DNA of 64,000 nt from Clostridia bacterium (GCA_030625885.1 DAOUPZ010000008.1:50228-114227); one strand, 5' to 3'. Counted from the first letter of the stretch, positions 11,039-21,772 are shown. The notes: generated by a model from the sequence alone, not told the origin. Program-made: numbers and translations.

Positions 11039-12022
11039 ATGGCAAAAATCAATAAATTAATTCCAGGTTTAGGTTTTGTTCTTGGACTATCCCTTCTATC
11101 TACTGTGCTGAATCATCAACTTGAGGCCATCATTCAGCTTGAAGCCTTAACCATCGGTATCCTGTTGGGGATGATTTATAATAACGTATGGAAAACCCCA
11201 AAAGTATTGTATGATGGGATTCATTTTTCATTAAAAAAACTATTAAAAGTGGGTATCGTATTATTAGGATTCAAACTTAATTTTGGAGCCATTCTCCAGT
11301 TAGGTCCCAAAGTGCTTATCATGGTGATCGTGTTTGTTCCCACTGTTCTTTTACTTTCTAATCTGTTGGGAAAAGGGTTGAAGGCGGATACAAAATTAGC
11401 AACATTAATTGGCGTTGGTTCTTGTATTTGTGGTGCTTCTGCCATTGTAGCCATGTCTCCTTGCATTCATGCGGATGATGATGATTCGGTTTTAGCCGTG
11501 TCCGTGGTGAGCTTTCTCGGTGCCATTGGGGTGATTATCTATTCTGCTATGGCTGTTTTTTCCGGCATGAGTAATTTGCAATATGGTATTTGGTCTGGGA
11601 TTTCCCTTCATGGTGTGGCGCATGCCATAGCGGCAGCTTTTGCCCGTGGAGATACGGCAGGTGAGATTGGAACCTTTGTTAAAATGGCTAGGGTTTTGAT
11701 GCTGGTTCCTGTAGCAGTGGTACTTGGGTTTTTGTTTAACAGAGAAGCTGATCAAAAAGGTGGACGAGTGCCATTTCCGCTCTATGTACTCTATTTTATA
11801 CTAGCGGGCGTAGTGGCTTCAACAGGATGGTTACCTCAGACGTTAATTTACTTATTATCGCAAATGAGTTCATGGCTTATTTTGATGGCTATGATTTCTA
11901 TGGGACTTATGGTTGATTTTAAAACGATTAAAAATAAAGGGATGAGAGCAATAAGTGTGGGGTGTATTCTTTTTGGTATTATTTCTCCAACCATGTTTTG
12001 GGTTATTTCAAAAATATTTTAA
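11039..12022 (+). CDS. YeiH/UPF0324 family putative sulfate exporter
   Basis: Multi-TM; GVGSCICGASAIVAMSP and ISMGLMVDFKTIKNKG motifs; adjacent LysR regulator. Confidence 0.85.
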   Translation: MAKINKLIPGLGFVLGLSLLSTVLNHQLEAIIQLEALTIGILLGMIYNNVWKTPKVLYDGIHFSLKKLLKVGIVLLGFKLNFGAILQLGPKVLIMVIVFVPTVLLLSNLLGKGLKADTKLATLIGVGSCICGASAIVAMSPCIHADDDDSVLAVSVVSFLGAIGVIIYSAMAVFSGMSNLQYGIWSGISLHGVAHAIAAAFARGDTAGEIGTFVKMARVLMLVPVAVVLGFLFNREADQKGGRVPFPLYVLYFILAGVVASTGWLPQTLIYLLSQMSSWLILMAMISMGLMVDFKTIKNKGMRAISVGCILFGIISPTMFWVISKIF

Positions 12023-12185
12023 AAAAGACCGTGATTTTCGACATATTTTGACATAATTTATAAAAACGTTATAGTATTATAATATCAGTTAAATTGGTAA
12101 AAAAGTTATACATACTAGGCCTTATTTACCATATAATGAAGTATTAGCAACATCATATTGAAAAATATTTTTATATTCTATGTTA

Positions 12186-12258
12186 ATAGCAAACTTATCG
12201 AAAGGTAAGGACGCAAAGCTGTGGATCTAAGGTGTATTCTATGATTGCCAGGCTGCCA
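12186..12258 (+). ncRNA. c-di-GMP-I (GEMM) riboswitch, copy 1
   Basis: GCAAACTTATCGAAAGGTAAGGACGCAAAGCTGTGGATCTAAGG...ATGATTGCCAGGCTGCC: GAAA tetraloop, CGCAAAGC core, tetraloop-receptor arm. Confidence 0.9.
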
Positions 12259-12269
12259 GAAAGAAGACT

Positions 12270-12303
12270 GCCCGGGCAGCATTTTGCCTGGGCTATTTTT
12301 TTG
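12270..12303 (+). terminator. riboswitch expression-platform terminator
   Basis: GCCCGGGCA-gcatttt-GCCTGGGC + T7. Confidence 0.85.
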
Positions 12304-12326
12304 CAGACGTGTGGGGGGGAGTAACA

Positions 12327-12572
12327 TTGAAGGATATTTCGGATGAAAATTTACGATCCATATTTGAAATGTTTAGTCAACATTTTGATATGTCATCAAG
12401 CTTAAAGCTGGCACATATGGCTTTCCAATTAGAATGCGAGTTATTGAATTCATATCAAATTGCTAAGATGTGGATACAAACGGCAAAGGCCTTCGAATTT
12501 AATGGACAACAATTAGTAGAATACAATGAGGAAATGGCATTAAAATATAGTAAGTTTTACTCTATAAGTTAA
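12327..12572 (+). CDS. small protein under c-di-GMP riboswitch (81 aa)
   Basis: TTG start after ggggggag RBS; GTG at 12309 is an alternative start. Confidence 0.7.
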   Translation: MKDISDENLRSIFEMFSQHFDMSSSLKLAHMAFQLECELLNSYQIAKMWIQTAKAFEFNGQQLVEYNEEMALKYSKFYSIS

Positions 12573-12682
12573 TTTTTAAGTTCTATCTAAAACCACAATG
12601 AAATACTAAAATGCATGAATCCCTGATGTATGGTGTTTATCACCTATCTTTTCAGGGACTTTTCTTATGTGGAAAGCAATAA

Positions 12683-12721
12683 TTTACACATTCTTTACAT
12701 CCCTTTCAAAATAACTTTACG
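12683..12721 (+). promoter_or_regulatory. Pho-box-like tandem array upstream of pstS
   Basis: TTTACA 12683, TTTACA 12694, TTTCAA 12704, TTTACG 12716 (spacing 10-12 bp). Confidence 0.65.
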
Positions 12722-12784
12722 ATATGTTGGTAATATTATATTGCACATAAGATATTGAAAATATATTTGTAGGAGGGATTGGTA

Positions 12785-13630
12785 ATGATGTTTACGAAGA
12801 AAAAAAGTTTTATCGTTGGGTTAATGATTTGTGTTGTGTCGTTGGCAGTGATTGTATCTGGCTGTGGTGGGAATCAAGATGATGCAGAACAGATAGGTGA
12901 TGCGTTAACTGGTAGCATTACCATTGCAGGCTCTACATCCGTTCAACCGCTATCAGAAGTATTAGCAGAAAAATTCATGGAAGTACATCCAAATGTAAGA
13001 ATCAATGTGCAAGGCGGCGGGTCAACTGCTGGGGTACAAGCGGCAACAACGGGTACAGCGGAGATTGGGGCATCCTCCAGAGAGTTGAAAGAATCCGAAA
13101 AAGGATTAAATGAATTTGTAGTTTGTAAAGATGGTATAGCAATTGTTGTTAGCCCTGAAAACAAAGTAACTGATTTAACATTAGAACAAGTGAAGAAAAT
13201 CTATCTTGGTGAAATTAAAAATTGGCAAGAAGTTGGCGGCAATGATGCGGAAATTCATGTTGTGAGCCGGGAAGAAGGATCAGGGACAAGAGGGGCATTT
13301 GAAGAATTAGTAATGGAAAAAGAGGCTGTTATTGATACAGCTACCATTCAGAATTCTACAGGTGCGGTAGCAACTTATGTAGCAAGTGATGAAAATTCAA
13401 TGGGCTATGTTTCCTTAACGGGTCTAGGTGACCGTGTTAAAGCGATAACTGTTGAAGGGGCTGAAGCGACAACGGAAGCGATTAAAGATGGTTCTTATAA
13501 AGTAGCAAGACCGTTTCTTTACCTTACGAAAGAAGAACCTGGGGGTCTGGTAAAAGATTACTTTGATTTTGTTGCCAGTGAAGAAGGTACAAAAATTATA
13601 GAAGAAGAAGGTTTAGTTGCTGCTCAATAA
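12785..13630 (+). CDS. pstS: phosphate ABC transporter substrate-binding lipoprotein
   Basis: Lipobox VSGCGG; GSITIAGSTSVQPLSEVLAEKF. Confidence 0.95.
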   Translation: MMFTKKKSFIVGLMICVVSLAVIVSGCGGNQDDAEQIGDALTGSITIAGSTSVQPLSEVLAEKFMEVHPNVRINVQGGGSTAGVQAATTGTAEIGASSRELKESEKGLNEFVVCKDGIAIVVSPENKVTDLTLEQVKKIYLGEIKNWQEVGGNDAEIHVVSREEGSGTRGAFEELVMEKEAVIDTATIQNSTGAVATYVASDENSMGYVSLTGLGDRVKAITVEGAEATTEAIKDGSYKVARPFLYLTKEEPGGLVKDYFDFVASEEGTKIIEEEGLVAAQ

Positions 13631-13774
13631 TTTGTAACTCTTTATCCAAATAACAACATATGAAAAAGGAAGCTTTATTATGGGCTTCTTTTTTTGTTTT
13701 TTACCTTCAGCCTTCAGCATCATTAATCTTTCCCTTTAAGCTAATAGCTAAAATGTCTTTTTCTTCTCTCTTTC

Positions 13775-13813
13775 TTTACACAATCTTAATATTTCATTTA
13801 CTTTCATTTTACG
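13775..13813 (+). promoter_or_regulatory. second Pho-box-like tandem array, upstream of pstC
   Basis: TTTACA 13775, TTAATA 13786, TTTACT 13797, TTTACG 13808: exact 11-bp period; TATGAT (-10) at 13823. Confidence 0.65.
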
Positions 13814-13859
13814 TTTCTTTGATATGATGAATATAAGAAATAAACAAGAGGTGACAAAG

Positions 13860-14822
13860 ATGAGACAAAGTATTAGGGAAAAAGCGATTTTTATCAATTA
13901 TAAAAAGAAAAACATAATAAGAAAAAGTACATTACAAGAAGGGAGTAAAAGTTTGTTGTACCAAAAGGGTTATAAAGATTCACAATGGATTGAATATATT
14001 CTGTTTGTTTCTGCAATGATTGCGTTATTAAGTGTGTTGCTTATAACTTTTTTTGTATTAAGAAGCGGCTTACCCCTTATTCAGAAAGTAGGTATTAAAG
14101 ACTTTATTTTTGGTTTGAAATGGGCGCCAACACAGGGGAGTTTTGGGATATTCCCCATGATTATTGGAACCGTAATGGTCACATTAGGTGCTTTAGTGAT
14201 TGGAATACCATTCGGATTAGCAGGTGCCATTTTCTTAGCAGAAATTGTGCCTGTAAGCGTAGCCAAAGCGGTTCGACCCATGATTGAGCTGCTGGCTGGT
14301 ATTCCTTCTGTAGTTTATGGGTTTTTTGGGATGATTGTGATTGTACCTTTTTTGCGAGAAAAACTGGGTGGGACAGGATTGGGTATTTTAGCAGGGTCAA
14401 TTATTTTAGCAATAATGATATTACCTACGATTATCAATATAGCAGAAGATGCGATTCGGGCTGTGCCGCGGGAATATAAAGAAGGTTCTCTAGGAATGGG
14501 TGCGACTCACTGGCAAACGATAAAAAAAATAATACTTCCGGCTGCTCGTTCTGGTATTATTAGCGGTATTGTGCTTGGAATGGGGCGTGCAATTGGAGAA
14601 ACAATGGCGGTGATCATGGTAACAGGTAATGCGCCTGTTCTGCCAAATTCAATCATGTCTCAAGTTCGTACATTGACTGGCAACGTTGTATTAGAAATGG
14701 GTTATGCGGCAGGAGAGCATCAGCAGGCTTTATTTGCTACGGGCATTGTATTGTTTGGTTTCATTATGATATTAAATCTAGTCATTAGCTTTACTCTTAA
14801 AAAGGAAGGTGAAAGTGCATGA
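13860..14822 (+). CDS. pstC: phosphate ABC transporter permease PstC
   Basis: PstC permease motifs; ATG at 13860 after acaagaggtgacaaag RBS, consistent with a -10 at 13823. Confidence 0.93.
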   Translation: MRQSIREKAIFINYKKKNIIRKSTLQEGSKSLLYQKGYKDSQWIEYILFVSAMIALLSVLLITFFVLRSGLPLIQKVGIKDFIFGLKWAPTQGSFGIFPMIIGTVMVTLGALVIGIPFGLAGAIFLAEIVPVSVAKAVRPMIELLAGIPSVVYGFFGMIVIVPFLREKLGGTGLGILAGSIILAIMILPTIINIAEDAIRAVPREYKEGSLGMGATHWQTIKKIILPAARSGIISGIVLGMGRAIGETMAVIMVTGNAPVLPNSIMSQVRTLTGNVVLEMGYAAGEHQQALFATGIVLFGFIMILNLVISFTLKKEGESA

Positions 14823-15655
14823 AAAATCGAGTTAAGTATGAGGAAAAGGTTGCAAAAATTTTACTCTGGTTTGCTGCACTAACCATTATATGTATTTTGT
14901 TTGCGATTGTATCTTTTATTGTGATTAAAGGGGTTAGCAGTTTATCTTGGGAATTTTTTACAGAAAACCCCAAACGTGGCGGAAAGGAAGGGGGGATCTA
15001 TTCAACAGTCATTTCAACCCTCTATTTGACAGGTGTGGCGCTCGCTCTTTCTACCCCTATTGGCGTGGGCGCAGCTATATATTTAACTGAATATGTGAAA
15101 CAGGGCCGGGTCGTGCGTTTGATTCGCTTTGGAACAGAATCTTTAGCGGGCATTCCTTCGATTATCTTTGGTTTATTTGGTTTTGTTTTCTTTGTGATAT
15201 TTTTAAAGATGGGGTGGTCTGTGTTATCAGGTGGATTGACCCTGACCATGATGATTTTACCAACGATTGTTAGAACGGCGGAAGAAGCGCTTAAGAGTGT
15301 ACCCAGGAGCTACAGGGAGGGCAGTCTGGCGTTAGGGGCAACAAAATGGATGACTATTTATAGAGTGGTTTTACCCAGTGCGATTCCGGGAATTCTAACC
15401 GGTATTATTTTAAGTATAGGTCGGGCTGTGGGTGAAACGGCGGCGATTATGCTGACGGCTGGGAGTGCCTTGGGGATTCCGCTTTCTCTCTATGATCCCG
15501 CCAGGACGATGTCTGTACACCTATATGTTTTGGCTATGGAAGGCTTATCCATGGAAAATGCTTTTGCAACAGCGACGGTTTTGATTGCGCTTGTTACCAT
15601 AGTTAATATGCTGGCTAATCGATTTCGGATATACTTTACGAAACAAGTTTCTTAG
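14819..15655 (+). CDS. pstA: phosphate ABC transporter permease PstA
   Basis: PstA permease motifs; 4-nt overlap with pstC. Confidence 0.94.
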   Translation: MKNRVKYEEKVAKILLWFAALTIICILFAIVSFIVIKGVSSLSWEFFTENPKRGGKEGGIYSTVISTLYLTGVALALSTPIGVGAAIYLTEYVKQGRVVRLIRFGTESLAGIPSIIFGLFGFVFFVIFLKMGWSVLSGGLTLTMMILPTIVRTAEEALKSVPRSYREGSLALGATKWMTIYRVVLPSAIPGILTGIILSIGRAVGETAAIMLTAGSALGIPLSLYDPARTMSVHLYVLAMEGLSMENAFATATVLIALVTIVNMLANRFRIYFTKQVS

Positions 15656-15670
15656 AAAAGAGGGATAAAA

Positions 15671-16435
15671 ATGAAAATAAATAATATTAAAATTGAAACT
15701 CAAGAATTTAATTTGTATTATGATCATTTCCAGGCTTTAAAAAATATTTCTCTTGATATTGAAGAAAATAAAGTAACCGCTTTAATCGGTCCGTCAGGAT
15801 GTGGGAAATCAACGTATCTACGCACGCTGAATCGCATGAATGATTTAATTGACAATGTAAGAGTAGAAGGTTCCATTAAGTTGGATGGGGTAGATATTTA
15901 CCATTCCAAGGTTGATGTGGTTAACTTACGTAAACGTGTTGGAATGGTATTTCAGCGTCCTAATCCTTTCCCGATGTCAATCTATGATAATGTTGCCTAT
16001 GGCCTACGTATTCACGGATTAAAAGACCGGGAAAAGCTAGATGAAATCGTGGAAAAGAGTTTAAGGAATGCAGGATTATGGGATGAAGTGAAAGACCGCT
16101 TAAAAAAATCCGCTTTAGGTTTGTCAGGCGGGCAACAGCAGCGTTTGGTGATTGCCAGGGTTTTAGCGGTGGAACCGGAAGTTATTTTAATGGATGAACC
16201 CGCTTCCGCTTTGGACCCTATTTCTACGTCTCGGTTAGAGGATTTAATTGCGGAATTAAAAGATAAGTATACAATTGTTATTGTGACGCATAATATGCAG
16301 CAGGCCGCACGAGTATCTGATTACACGGCGTTCTTTTTGAGCGGCGAAATGGTGGAATATAATTTAACCAAAGATATTTTTACAACACCTCAGGAGAAGC
16401 GAACAGAAGATTATATTACAGGACGTTTTGGTTAA
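15671..16435 (+). CDS. pstB: phosphate ABC transporter ATP-binding protein
   Basis: [23 protein letters not shown] Walker [14 protein letters not shown] signature. Confidence 0.97.
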   Translation: MKINNIKIETQEFNLYYDHFQALKNISLDIEENKVTALIGPSGCGKSTYLRTLNRMNDLIDNVRVEGSIKLDGVDIYHSKVDVVNLRKRVGMVFQRPNPFPMSIYDNVAYGLRIHGLKDREKLDEIVEKSLRNAGLWDEVKDRLKKSALGLSGGQQQRLVIARVLAVEPEVILMDEPASALDPISTSRLEDLIAELKDKYTIVIVTHNMQQAARVSDYTAFFLSGEMVEYNLTKDIFTTPQEKRTEDYITGRFG

Positions 16436-16450
16436 AGGAGGTAAAAAATC

Positions 16451-17107
16451 ATGCTAAGACACAGCTTTCATGATGAATTAAAAAATTTGAGACAGGATAT
16501 TTTAAAAATGGGTACCTTAGTAGAAGCTGCGATTGCAAAAGCAGTAAAAGCTTTGGCAGAAAATGATATTAAACTGGCAGAGCAAGTCGTTCTTGACGAT
16601 GAAATAGTCAATGAATTAGAATTAAGTATTGAAGAAAAATGTTTTTCCCTGCTTGCAACGCAGCAGCCGATGGCTAGAGACTTGAGGATTATTAGTACGG
16701 CGTTGAAAATTATTACGGATTTGGAACGGATGGGGGATCATGCTAGAGATATTGCCAAAGTTTGTATCCGTACCCAGGGGGAAGCACTCATTAAACCGTT
16801 GATTGATATTCCTCGTATGGCGGAAATGACACAAAAAATGGTTCGTGAAGTTCTAACAGCTTACGTAGAAATGGATATTGACTTAGCAGAAACCACCTGT
16901 AAAACAGACCATGAGATTGATTATTTGCATAATCAAATTATTCGAGAACTTTTAGTTTACATGATGGAACAACCCCATAATATTCGCGGTGCCATGCACC
17001 TGATTTTTGTCAGTCAGTATCTGGAACGTATCGGGGATCATGTGACGAACTTGGGTGAGTGGATTGTTTATATGGTCAGTGGTGAGCGAGTAGATTTAAA
17101 TAGTTAA
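16451..17107 (+). CDS. phoU: phosphate signalling complex protein PhoU
   Basis: Tandem PhoU repeats (ISTALKIITDLERMGDHARDIA; LIFVSQYLERIGDHVTNLGEW). Confidence 0.95.
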   Translation: MLRHSFHDELKNLRQDILKMGTLVEAAIAKAVKALAENDIKLAEQVVLDDEIVNELELSIEEKCFSLLATQQPMARDLRIISTALKIITDLERMGDHARDIAKVCIRTQGEALIKPLIDIPRMAEMTQKMVREVLTAYVEMDIDLAETTCKTDHEIDYLHNQIIRELLVYMMEQPHNIRGAMHLIFVSQYLERIGDHVTNLGEWIVYMVSGERVDLNS

Positions 17108-17132
17108 AAAAACCCTAAAATTAGGGTTTTTT
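17107..17132 (+). terminator. intrinsic terminator after phoU
   Basis: AAACCCTAA-aa-TTAGGGTTT + T run. Confidence 0.8.
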
Positions 17133-17397
17133 TACTTTTTTGTAACCTTTTCTTGATGAATTTGTGATAATAATTAATATGAGGTTAGAACTTAAATAAA
17201 AAGTCCACTCTAAAAGCACAATTGTATTGCTATATGAGATATTACTATATAGAGTTAGCAAGAAAGAGAGAATACAAAAAAAATATCAATAAATAGCATA
17301 TTATGGACATACAAGTAACATAAGGAATAAAATTGACTCATATTGTAGTTTGCTATTTTGTATACAAGAGATATAATACTAATGGCATGAAAAAATC

Positions 17398-17940
17398 ATG
17401 ATTAAAATACGACATGAGTTCAATGACTATTCTATGAAAGCTGGAATGTCTATAATGATGGATGAAGAAAAAGCCAGAGAATATAGTTCTTTTATTTGTG
17501 AAATGCATTATAGAATTTTCTGTGATAATAATAAAATGTGGAAAAAAATAGAGTTAAAGACGGGTATTACATCTTCTCAAGCAAGAGTTTTATTAAATCT
17601 GGAAAATAAAAATGGGTGTACGATTTCAGAATTAGCCCAGTTATGTTTGTTACATATTTCTACTATATTTAAAATGTTAAAGATTATGAACAAAAACAAA
17701 TTGGTGACGATCAGTACGGATGAAAACGATCATAGAGTAAAAACAGTCCATATCACCGCTTATGGTAAGAAGAAACTAAGGCAGTTTATGACATGTTATT
17801 GGGAAACGTCTTTATTAAAGGAAAATATAAAAAGTCTTAGTAACGAAGAGCTGGATCGGTTATTTGGGGGGTTAAGGATTTTTGTAGAATTAAAGCTGGG
17901 CAAAGAAGAAGCGGAACAACTTTTTAAAAACTTACATTAA
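17398..17940 (+). CDS. MarR family transcriptional regulator
   Basis: winged HTH: TISELAQLCLLHISTIFKMLKIMNKNKLV...DENDHRVKTVHIT. Confidence 0.8.
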   Translation: MIKIRHEFNDYSMKAGMSIMMDEEKAREYSSFICEMHYRIFCDNNKMWKKIELKTGITSSQARVLLNLENKNGCTISELAQLCLLHISTIFKMLKIMNKNKLVTISTDENDHRVKTVHITAYGKKKLRQFMTCYWETSLLKENIKSLSNEELDRLFGGLRIFVELKLGKEEAEQLFKNLH

Positions 17941-18022
17941 AATTTTTTTATTTGTTTGGTTAGCCAAGCTAGAAGGGTTATATTACTGAAAGAATTTACT
18001 TATTCCTATAATATCATAGAGG

Positions 18023-18092
18023 GGTAAACCTATCGAAAGATGGGGGCACAAAGCTATGGGCCTAAGGAAAAACTACGGTCGCCGGGTTGCAA
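18023..18092 (+). ncRNA. c-di-GMP-I (GEMM) riboswitch, copy 2
   Basis: GGTAAACCTATCGAAAGATGGGGGCACAAAGCTATGGGCCTAAGG...ACGGTCGCCGGGTTGC. Confidence 0.92.
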
Positions 18093-18098
18093 GTTGAT

Positions 18099-18128
18099 AG
18101 ACCTGCTTGTAATTTTGGCAGGTTTTCG
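18099..18128 (+). terminator. riboswitch-linked terminator
   Basis: GACCTGC-ttgtaattttg-GCAGGTTTTCG. Confidence 0.65.
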
Positions 18129-18274
18129 TTTGTTATAGATATATTTCATCGTACATTGAATCCAAAGGAGGCGATAAAGAATCAAAGAATGAGAAATCGT
18201 AGGGGACGGTAGAATGGTTAGGTACCACAAAAATTTTGGAGGATGGTAATTCGGTAGCAACAGGATGAGGGGAA

Positions 18275-19987
18275 ATGGGTATGAGGCGTTTTAACAATCA
18301 AAAATTAGCCGCAAAAATAACCGCTGGTTTTTTAATGATTTCTTTACTGATTGGGGTTGTCGGTTTTGTAGGTTATGTGAATATCAATCAAGTTAACAAC
18401 TTGATGACAACCATGTACTATGATCGTTTAATGCCGATTCAATATATTGGAGATATTAATAATGAGTTATTAAATATGCGCGGTGATGTATTTCGAATCA
18501 TTATAACGGACAAGGCAAATCGCCAAGAGTTTATTAATAAGATAGAGGAAGAAAGTGAAAGTGTTCCTGTATTACTCCAGAAGTATAAAGAGACAGAATT
18601 GGTTGAAGATGAAAAAGAAGCGATTGCCGATTTTGAAAGTTCTTTTAATCAATATGCACAAAGACTGGATACCTTTATCAGTTTAATTGAAGGCGAACAA
18701 ATAGAAGCTGCACAATCATTTTCCATTGAGTTAGCGCCGCTAAGACGGCAGGCACAAACAGATTTAGCTTCTTTAATTGTTATAAACAAAAATATTGCAG
18801 CAGAAGAAAATAAAGCGGCGGATCAAGTGGCGGCGCGAGCAACAAGAAATCTATGGATATTGATTATATTCGCATTACTACTGGCTGTTGTATCCGGTAG
18901 AATGGTGGCTAAAGGGATTACAAAACCGATTATAAAAATTGTAGAAGTAGCCAAAGCGATGGCGCATGGTGATTTGACTCAACAGTTGTCATATGGGGGG
19001 AAAGATGAAGTCGGGCAGCTTTGTGCTGCAATAAATAATACAATACGCAAACTGAATCGTGTTGTCATGCATACGGGACAATCCGTTGATCAATTGATGC
19101 AAGCCGAAAAAGGATTAATTGCCGGGATGCACGAATCCAATGCGGCTCAAGAAGAAATTACTAAAGCCATCAATAATATTGCAGCTGCATCTCAAGAGAT
19201 TTCAGCTATTTCAGAAGAGACCAATGCGGGGTTACAAGAGGTTTCGACAAGTATAGAAGTGGTGGCGAAAAATTCGGGTGAAGTGGCAGAAGAAAGCAGT
19301 AAAGTTGATGAAGCAGCTCATGAAGGCGGGCAAGCCGTAAAAGATATCCAGCAAGCCATGGAGGATATTGTCAATTCATTTAAACAAGTCAAGATAATGG
19401 TTGGCGATTTAGAAGGGTCCGTCAATGATATTGATCAAATTGTAGGTGTTATTACCGGTATTGCGGATCAGACCAATTTATTGGCACTTAATGCAGCGAT
19501 TGAAGCGGCGCGTGCAGGCGATGCGGGTAAAGGTTTTGCGGTGGTAGCGGAAGAAGTGCGCAAGCTTGCCGAAGAATCAGCGCGGTCAGCCAAAAGCATT
19601 ACCAACTTAATTAAAACGGTACAGGAGAAAACGCAATCTACATCAGGTTTAATGGATAAAAATGAATCGGAAATTAAACAGGGATTTGAAAAAGTGCTGG
19701 TAACCAATCAGGGTATCGCAAAAATTGTCGTGGCAACGGATCAGGTAACGGGTCGGATTCAAGATATTGCTGCAGCAGCTCAGCAGCAAGCAGCAACCAG
19801 CGAGCAAATGGCAAATGCGATCGAGTCGTTGACGAATAAAGTGCAGCATGCGTCTGCAGCCACTCAGGAGATTAATAGTAGTGTAGAAGAGCAAATGAGT
19901 GTGCAGGAAGAAATTGAAGCCACTGCAGAACAATTAGGGACAATGGCCAATAATTTGAAGGAAGAGATGACTTTTTTTAAGGTTTAA
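18275..19987 (+). CDS. methyl-accepting chemotaxis protein (4HB-HAMP-MCP signal)
   Basis: [45 protein letters not shown] hairpin tip. Confidence 0.95.
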   Translation: MGMRRFNNQKLAAKITAGFLMISLLIGVVGFVGYVNINQVNNLMTTMYYDRLMPIQYIGDINNELLNMRGDVFRIIITDKANRQEFINKIEEESESVPVLLQKYKETELVEDEKEAIADFESSFNQYAQRLDTFISLIEGEQIEAAQSFSIELAPLRRQAQTDLASLIVINKNIAAEENKAADQVAARATRNLWILIIFALLLAVVSGRMVAKGITKPIIKIVEVAKAMAHGDLTQQLSYGGKDEVGQLCAAINNTIRKLNRVVMHTGQSVDQLMQAEKGLIAGMHESNAAQEEITKAINNIAAASQEISAISEETNAGLQEVSTSIEVVAKNSGEVAEESSKVDEAAHEGGQAVKDIQQAMEDIVNSFKQVKIMVGDLEGSVNDIDQIVGVITGIADQTNLLALNAAIEAARAGDAGKGFAVVAEEVRKLAEESARSAKSITNLIKTVQEKTQSTSGLMDKNESEIKQGFEKVLVTNQGIAKIVVATDQVTGRIQDIAAAAQQQAATSEQMANAIESLTNKVQHASAATQEINSSVEEQMSVQEEIEATAEQLGTMANNLKEEMTFFKV

Positions 19988-20002
19988 TAGTGGAGCTGAA
20001 AA

Positions 20003-21352
20003 ATGATTATAATAAATAATAAGATGTTAAAAATAATAAATGGTTTTTCAATATTAATGACAGGTGTGGCTTTATTTTGTCTCTTCTTGTATCATCCAGT
20101 GCTTGAAAACAGTAAAAACTTTGTACCGTATATTATTTTGCTGGTGACAATCATTTGTTTTTTAATAATAATAAAAGTGTTAATAGTTTTCTTAAATAAG
20201 CAGGCTCCAATTGAAGAAAAAGAATCTAACAGTTTACAGAACATACGTGAATTAGAATATGAACTATTAAATCTAAAAAATATTGAGCGTGTTCCTACGC
20301 TTATTTGCGAAATGGCAATTATGGAGCTTGGGGAGTCTATGGCCTGGATTGGGTTGAGCGCTGAGAATTCCGGTCAGATTATGCCAGTGGCTCAAGCTGG
20401 AAGTGACAGTGATGATTTTTTAAGGGATATCAGAGTAACGAATGATAATGATACAGATGGGATAGGCCCTACAGCTTGTTGTATACGGGAAAAAAGGTAT
20501 ATTACCTTATCCATCGCTAAAGGCTATAATTCTCATCTTCCCACTAACCAAGAATCATTAAGGGATTGGGAAAATTTATTGGGTGATAAAGGGTATCAAT
20601 CTTGTGTTGCTTTTCCTTTGTTAGTTAATGAAGAAGTACTGGGAAGTTTGACCATCTACTCTAAGTGTGAAGAGAATAAGTTGCTAGATAAATTGACCCA
20701 TTTGCAAGCTTTTTCTTATATTGCAGCAATAGCCATTGATAATTTAAAAAAGGTGAATAAAGACCGAGCATCTTTTCAAGAGCTCGTGAAAATGCTTTCG
20801 TTTATCATTGATGCTAGAGATCATTATACGGCTTTTCATTCTGCTAATGTCGCTAATTATGCTAGAGGAATTGGAGAACAGCTGAATTTGTCAGCTAAGC
20901 AACTAAAAGAGGTTGAATTATGTGGTTTGTTGCACGATATCGGTAAAATTTATATTGCTGATAAAATATTACATAAAGCGGGGCCGCTCGATTTTGAAGA
21001 AAGAAAAGTTGTACAAACACATGCCGTATTAGGCTCAAACATACTAAGTCAATCTCCAAATATATTTAATCTTCAAATTGTAAAAGGGATTATGCATCAT
21101 CATGAACGGCATGATGGCAGGGGGTACCCAGATGGGTTAAGTGGGGAAGCCATTCCTTTTTATGCTCAAATTTTAGCGGTTGCAGATGCTTTTGATGCTA
21201 TGACAACAGAAAGACCATATCGTAAAGCGTTGCCACATGAAGTGGCTTTGTCAGAAATCAGGAGCCAGTACGGCAAACAGTTTTCTCCTGATGTTGTTGA
21301 TGCATTTCTTGAATTTATGGACCATGGTGAGGAAAGAGAAGATTGTTTATAG
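20003..21352 (+). CDS. GAF + HD-GYP domain c-di-GMP phosphodiesterase
   Basis: LLHDIGKIYI...HHHERHDGRGYPDGLSGEAIP; N-terminal TM segments. Confidence 0.93.
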   Translation: MIIINNKMLKIINGFSILMTGVALFCLFLYHPVLENSKNFVPYIILLVTIICFLIIIKVLIVFLNKQAPIEEKESNSLQNIRELEYELLNLKNIERVPTLICEMAIMELGESMAWIGLSAENSGQIMPVAQAGSDSDDFLRDIRVTNDNDTDGIGPTACCIREKRYITLSIAKGYNSHLPTNQESLRDWENLLGDKGYQSCVAFPLLVNEEVLGSLTIYSKCEENKLLDKLTHLQAFSYIAAIAIDNLKKVNKDRASFQELVKMLSFIIDARDHYTAFHSANVANYARGIGEQLNLSAKQLKEVELCGLLHDIGKIYIADKILHKAGPLDFEERKVVQTHAVLGSNILSQSPNIFNLQIVKGIMHHHERHDGRGYPDGLSGEAIPFYAQILAVADAFDAMTTERPYRKALPHEVALSEIRSQYGKQFSPDVVDAFLEFMDHGEEREDCL

Positions 21353-21373
21353 CGATGATTTTTTTTAAATGTG

Positions 21374-21410
21374 CGCAAAAATGGGGACAGTCCCCATTTT
21401 TGCGTTTTTA
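21374..21410 (+). terminator. intrinsic terminator
   Basis: CGCAAAAATGGGGAC-a-GTCCCCATTTTTGCG + T5. Confidence 0.8.
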
Positions 21411-21478
21411 TTACTTGCTGTACAAATAAATATATGATAATATTAATATGTTGTAAATAAATTTATAAAACATAAAGG

Positions 21479-21772
21479 GTGATGGGTGTGGACGTATTAG
21501 CATACCGTAAAGATTTAAAAAAATGTTCTGAGATTTTTAAGGCTTTAGGGCATCCTACAAGAGTATGTATTGTCTATAAATTAATATCAGGTCCTTTGAA
21601 TGTTACTCAAATGCAGGAATGTTTAGATATTGCTCAGTCCAATATATCTCAACATCTTACCATATTAAAAAACAGAGGTATTATTGAAGGCAATAGAAAA
21701 GGTTCTGAAGTGATTTATTCTCTTGTAGATGATTATGTTCGAGAAATAGTTAGCACTTATTTTAATAAATAA
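21479..21772 (+). CDS. ArsR family transcriptional regulator
   Basis: EIFKALGHPTRVCIVYKLISGPLNVTQMQECLDIAQSNISQHLTILKNRGII. Confidence 0.88.
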   Translation: MMGVDVLAYRKDLKKCSEIFKALGHPTRVCIVYKLISGPLNVTQMQECLDIAQSNISQHLTILKNRGIIEGNRKGSEVIYSLVDDYVREIVSTYFNK

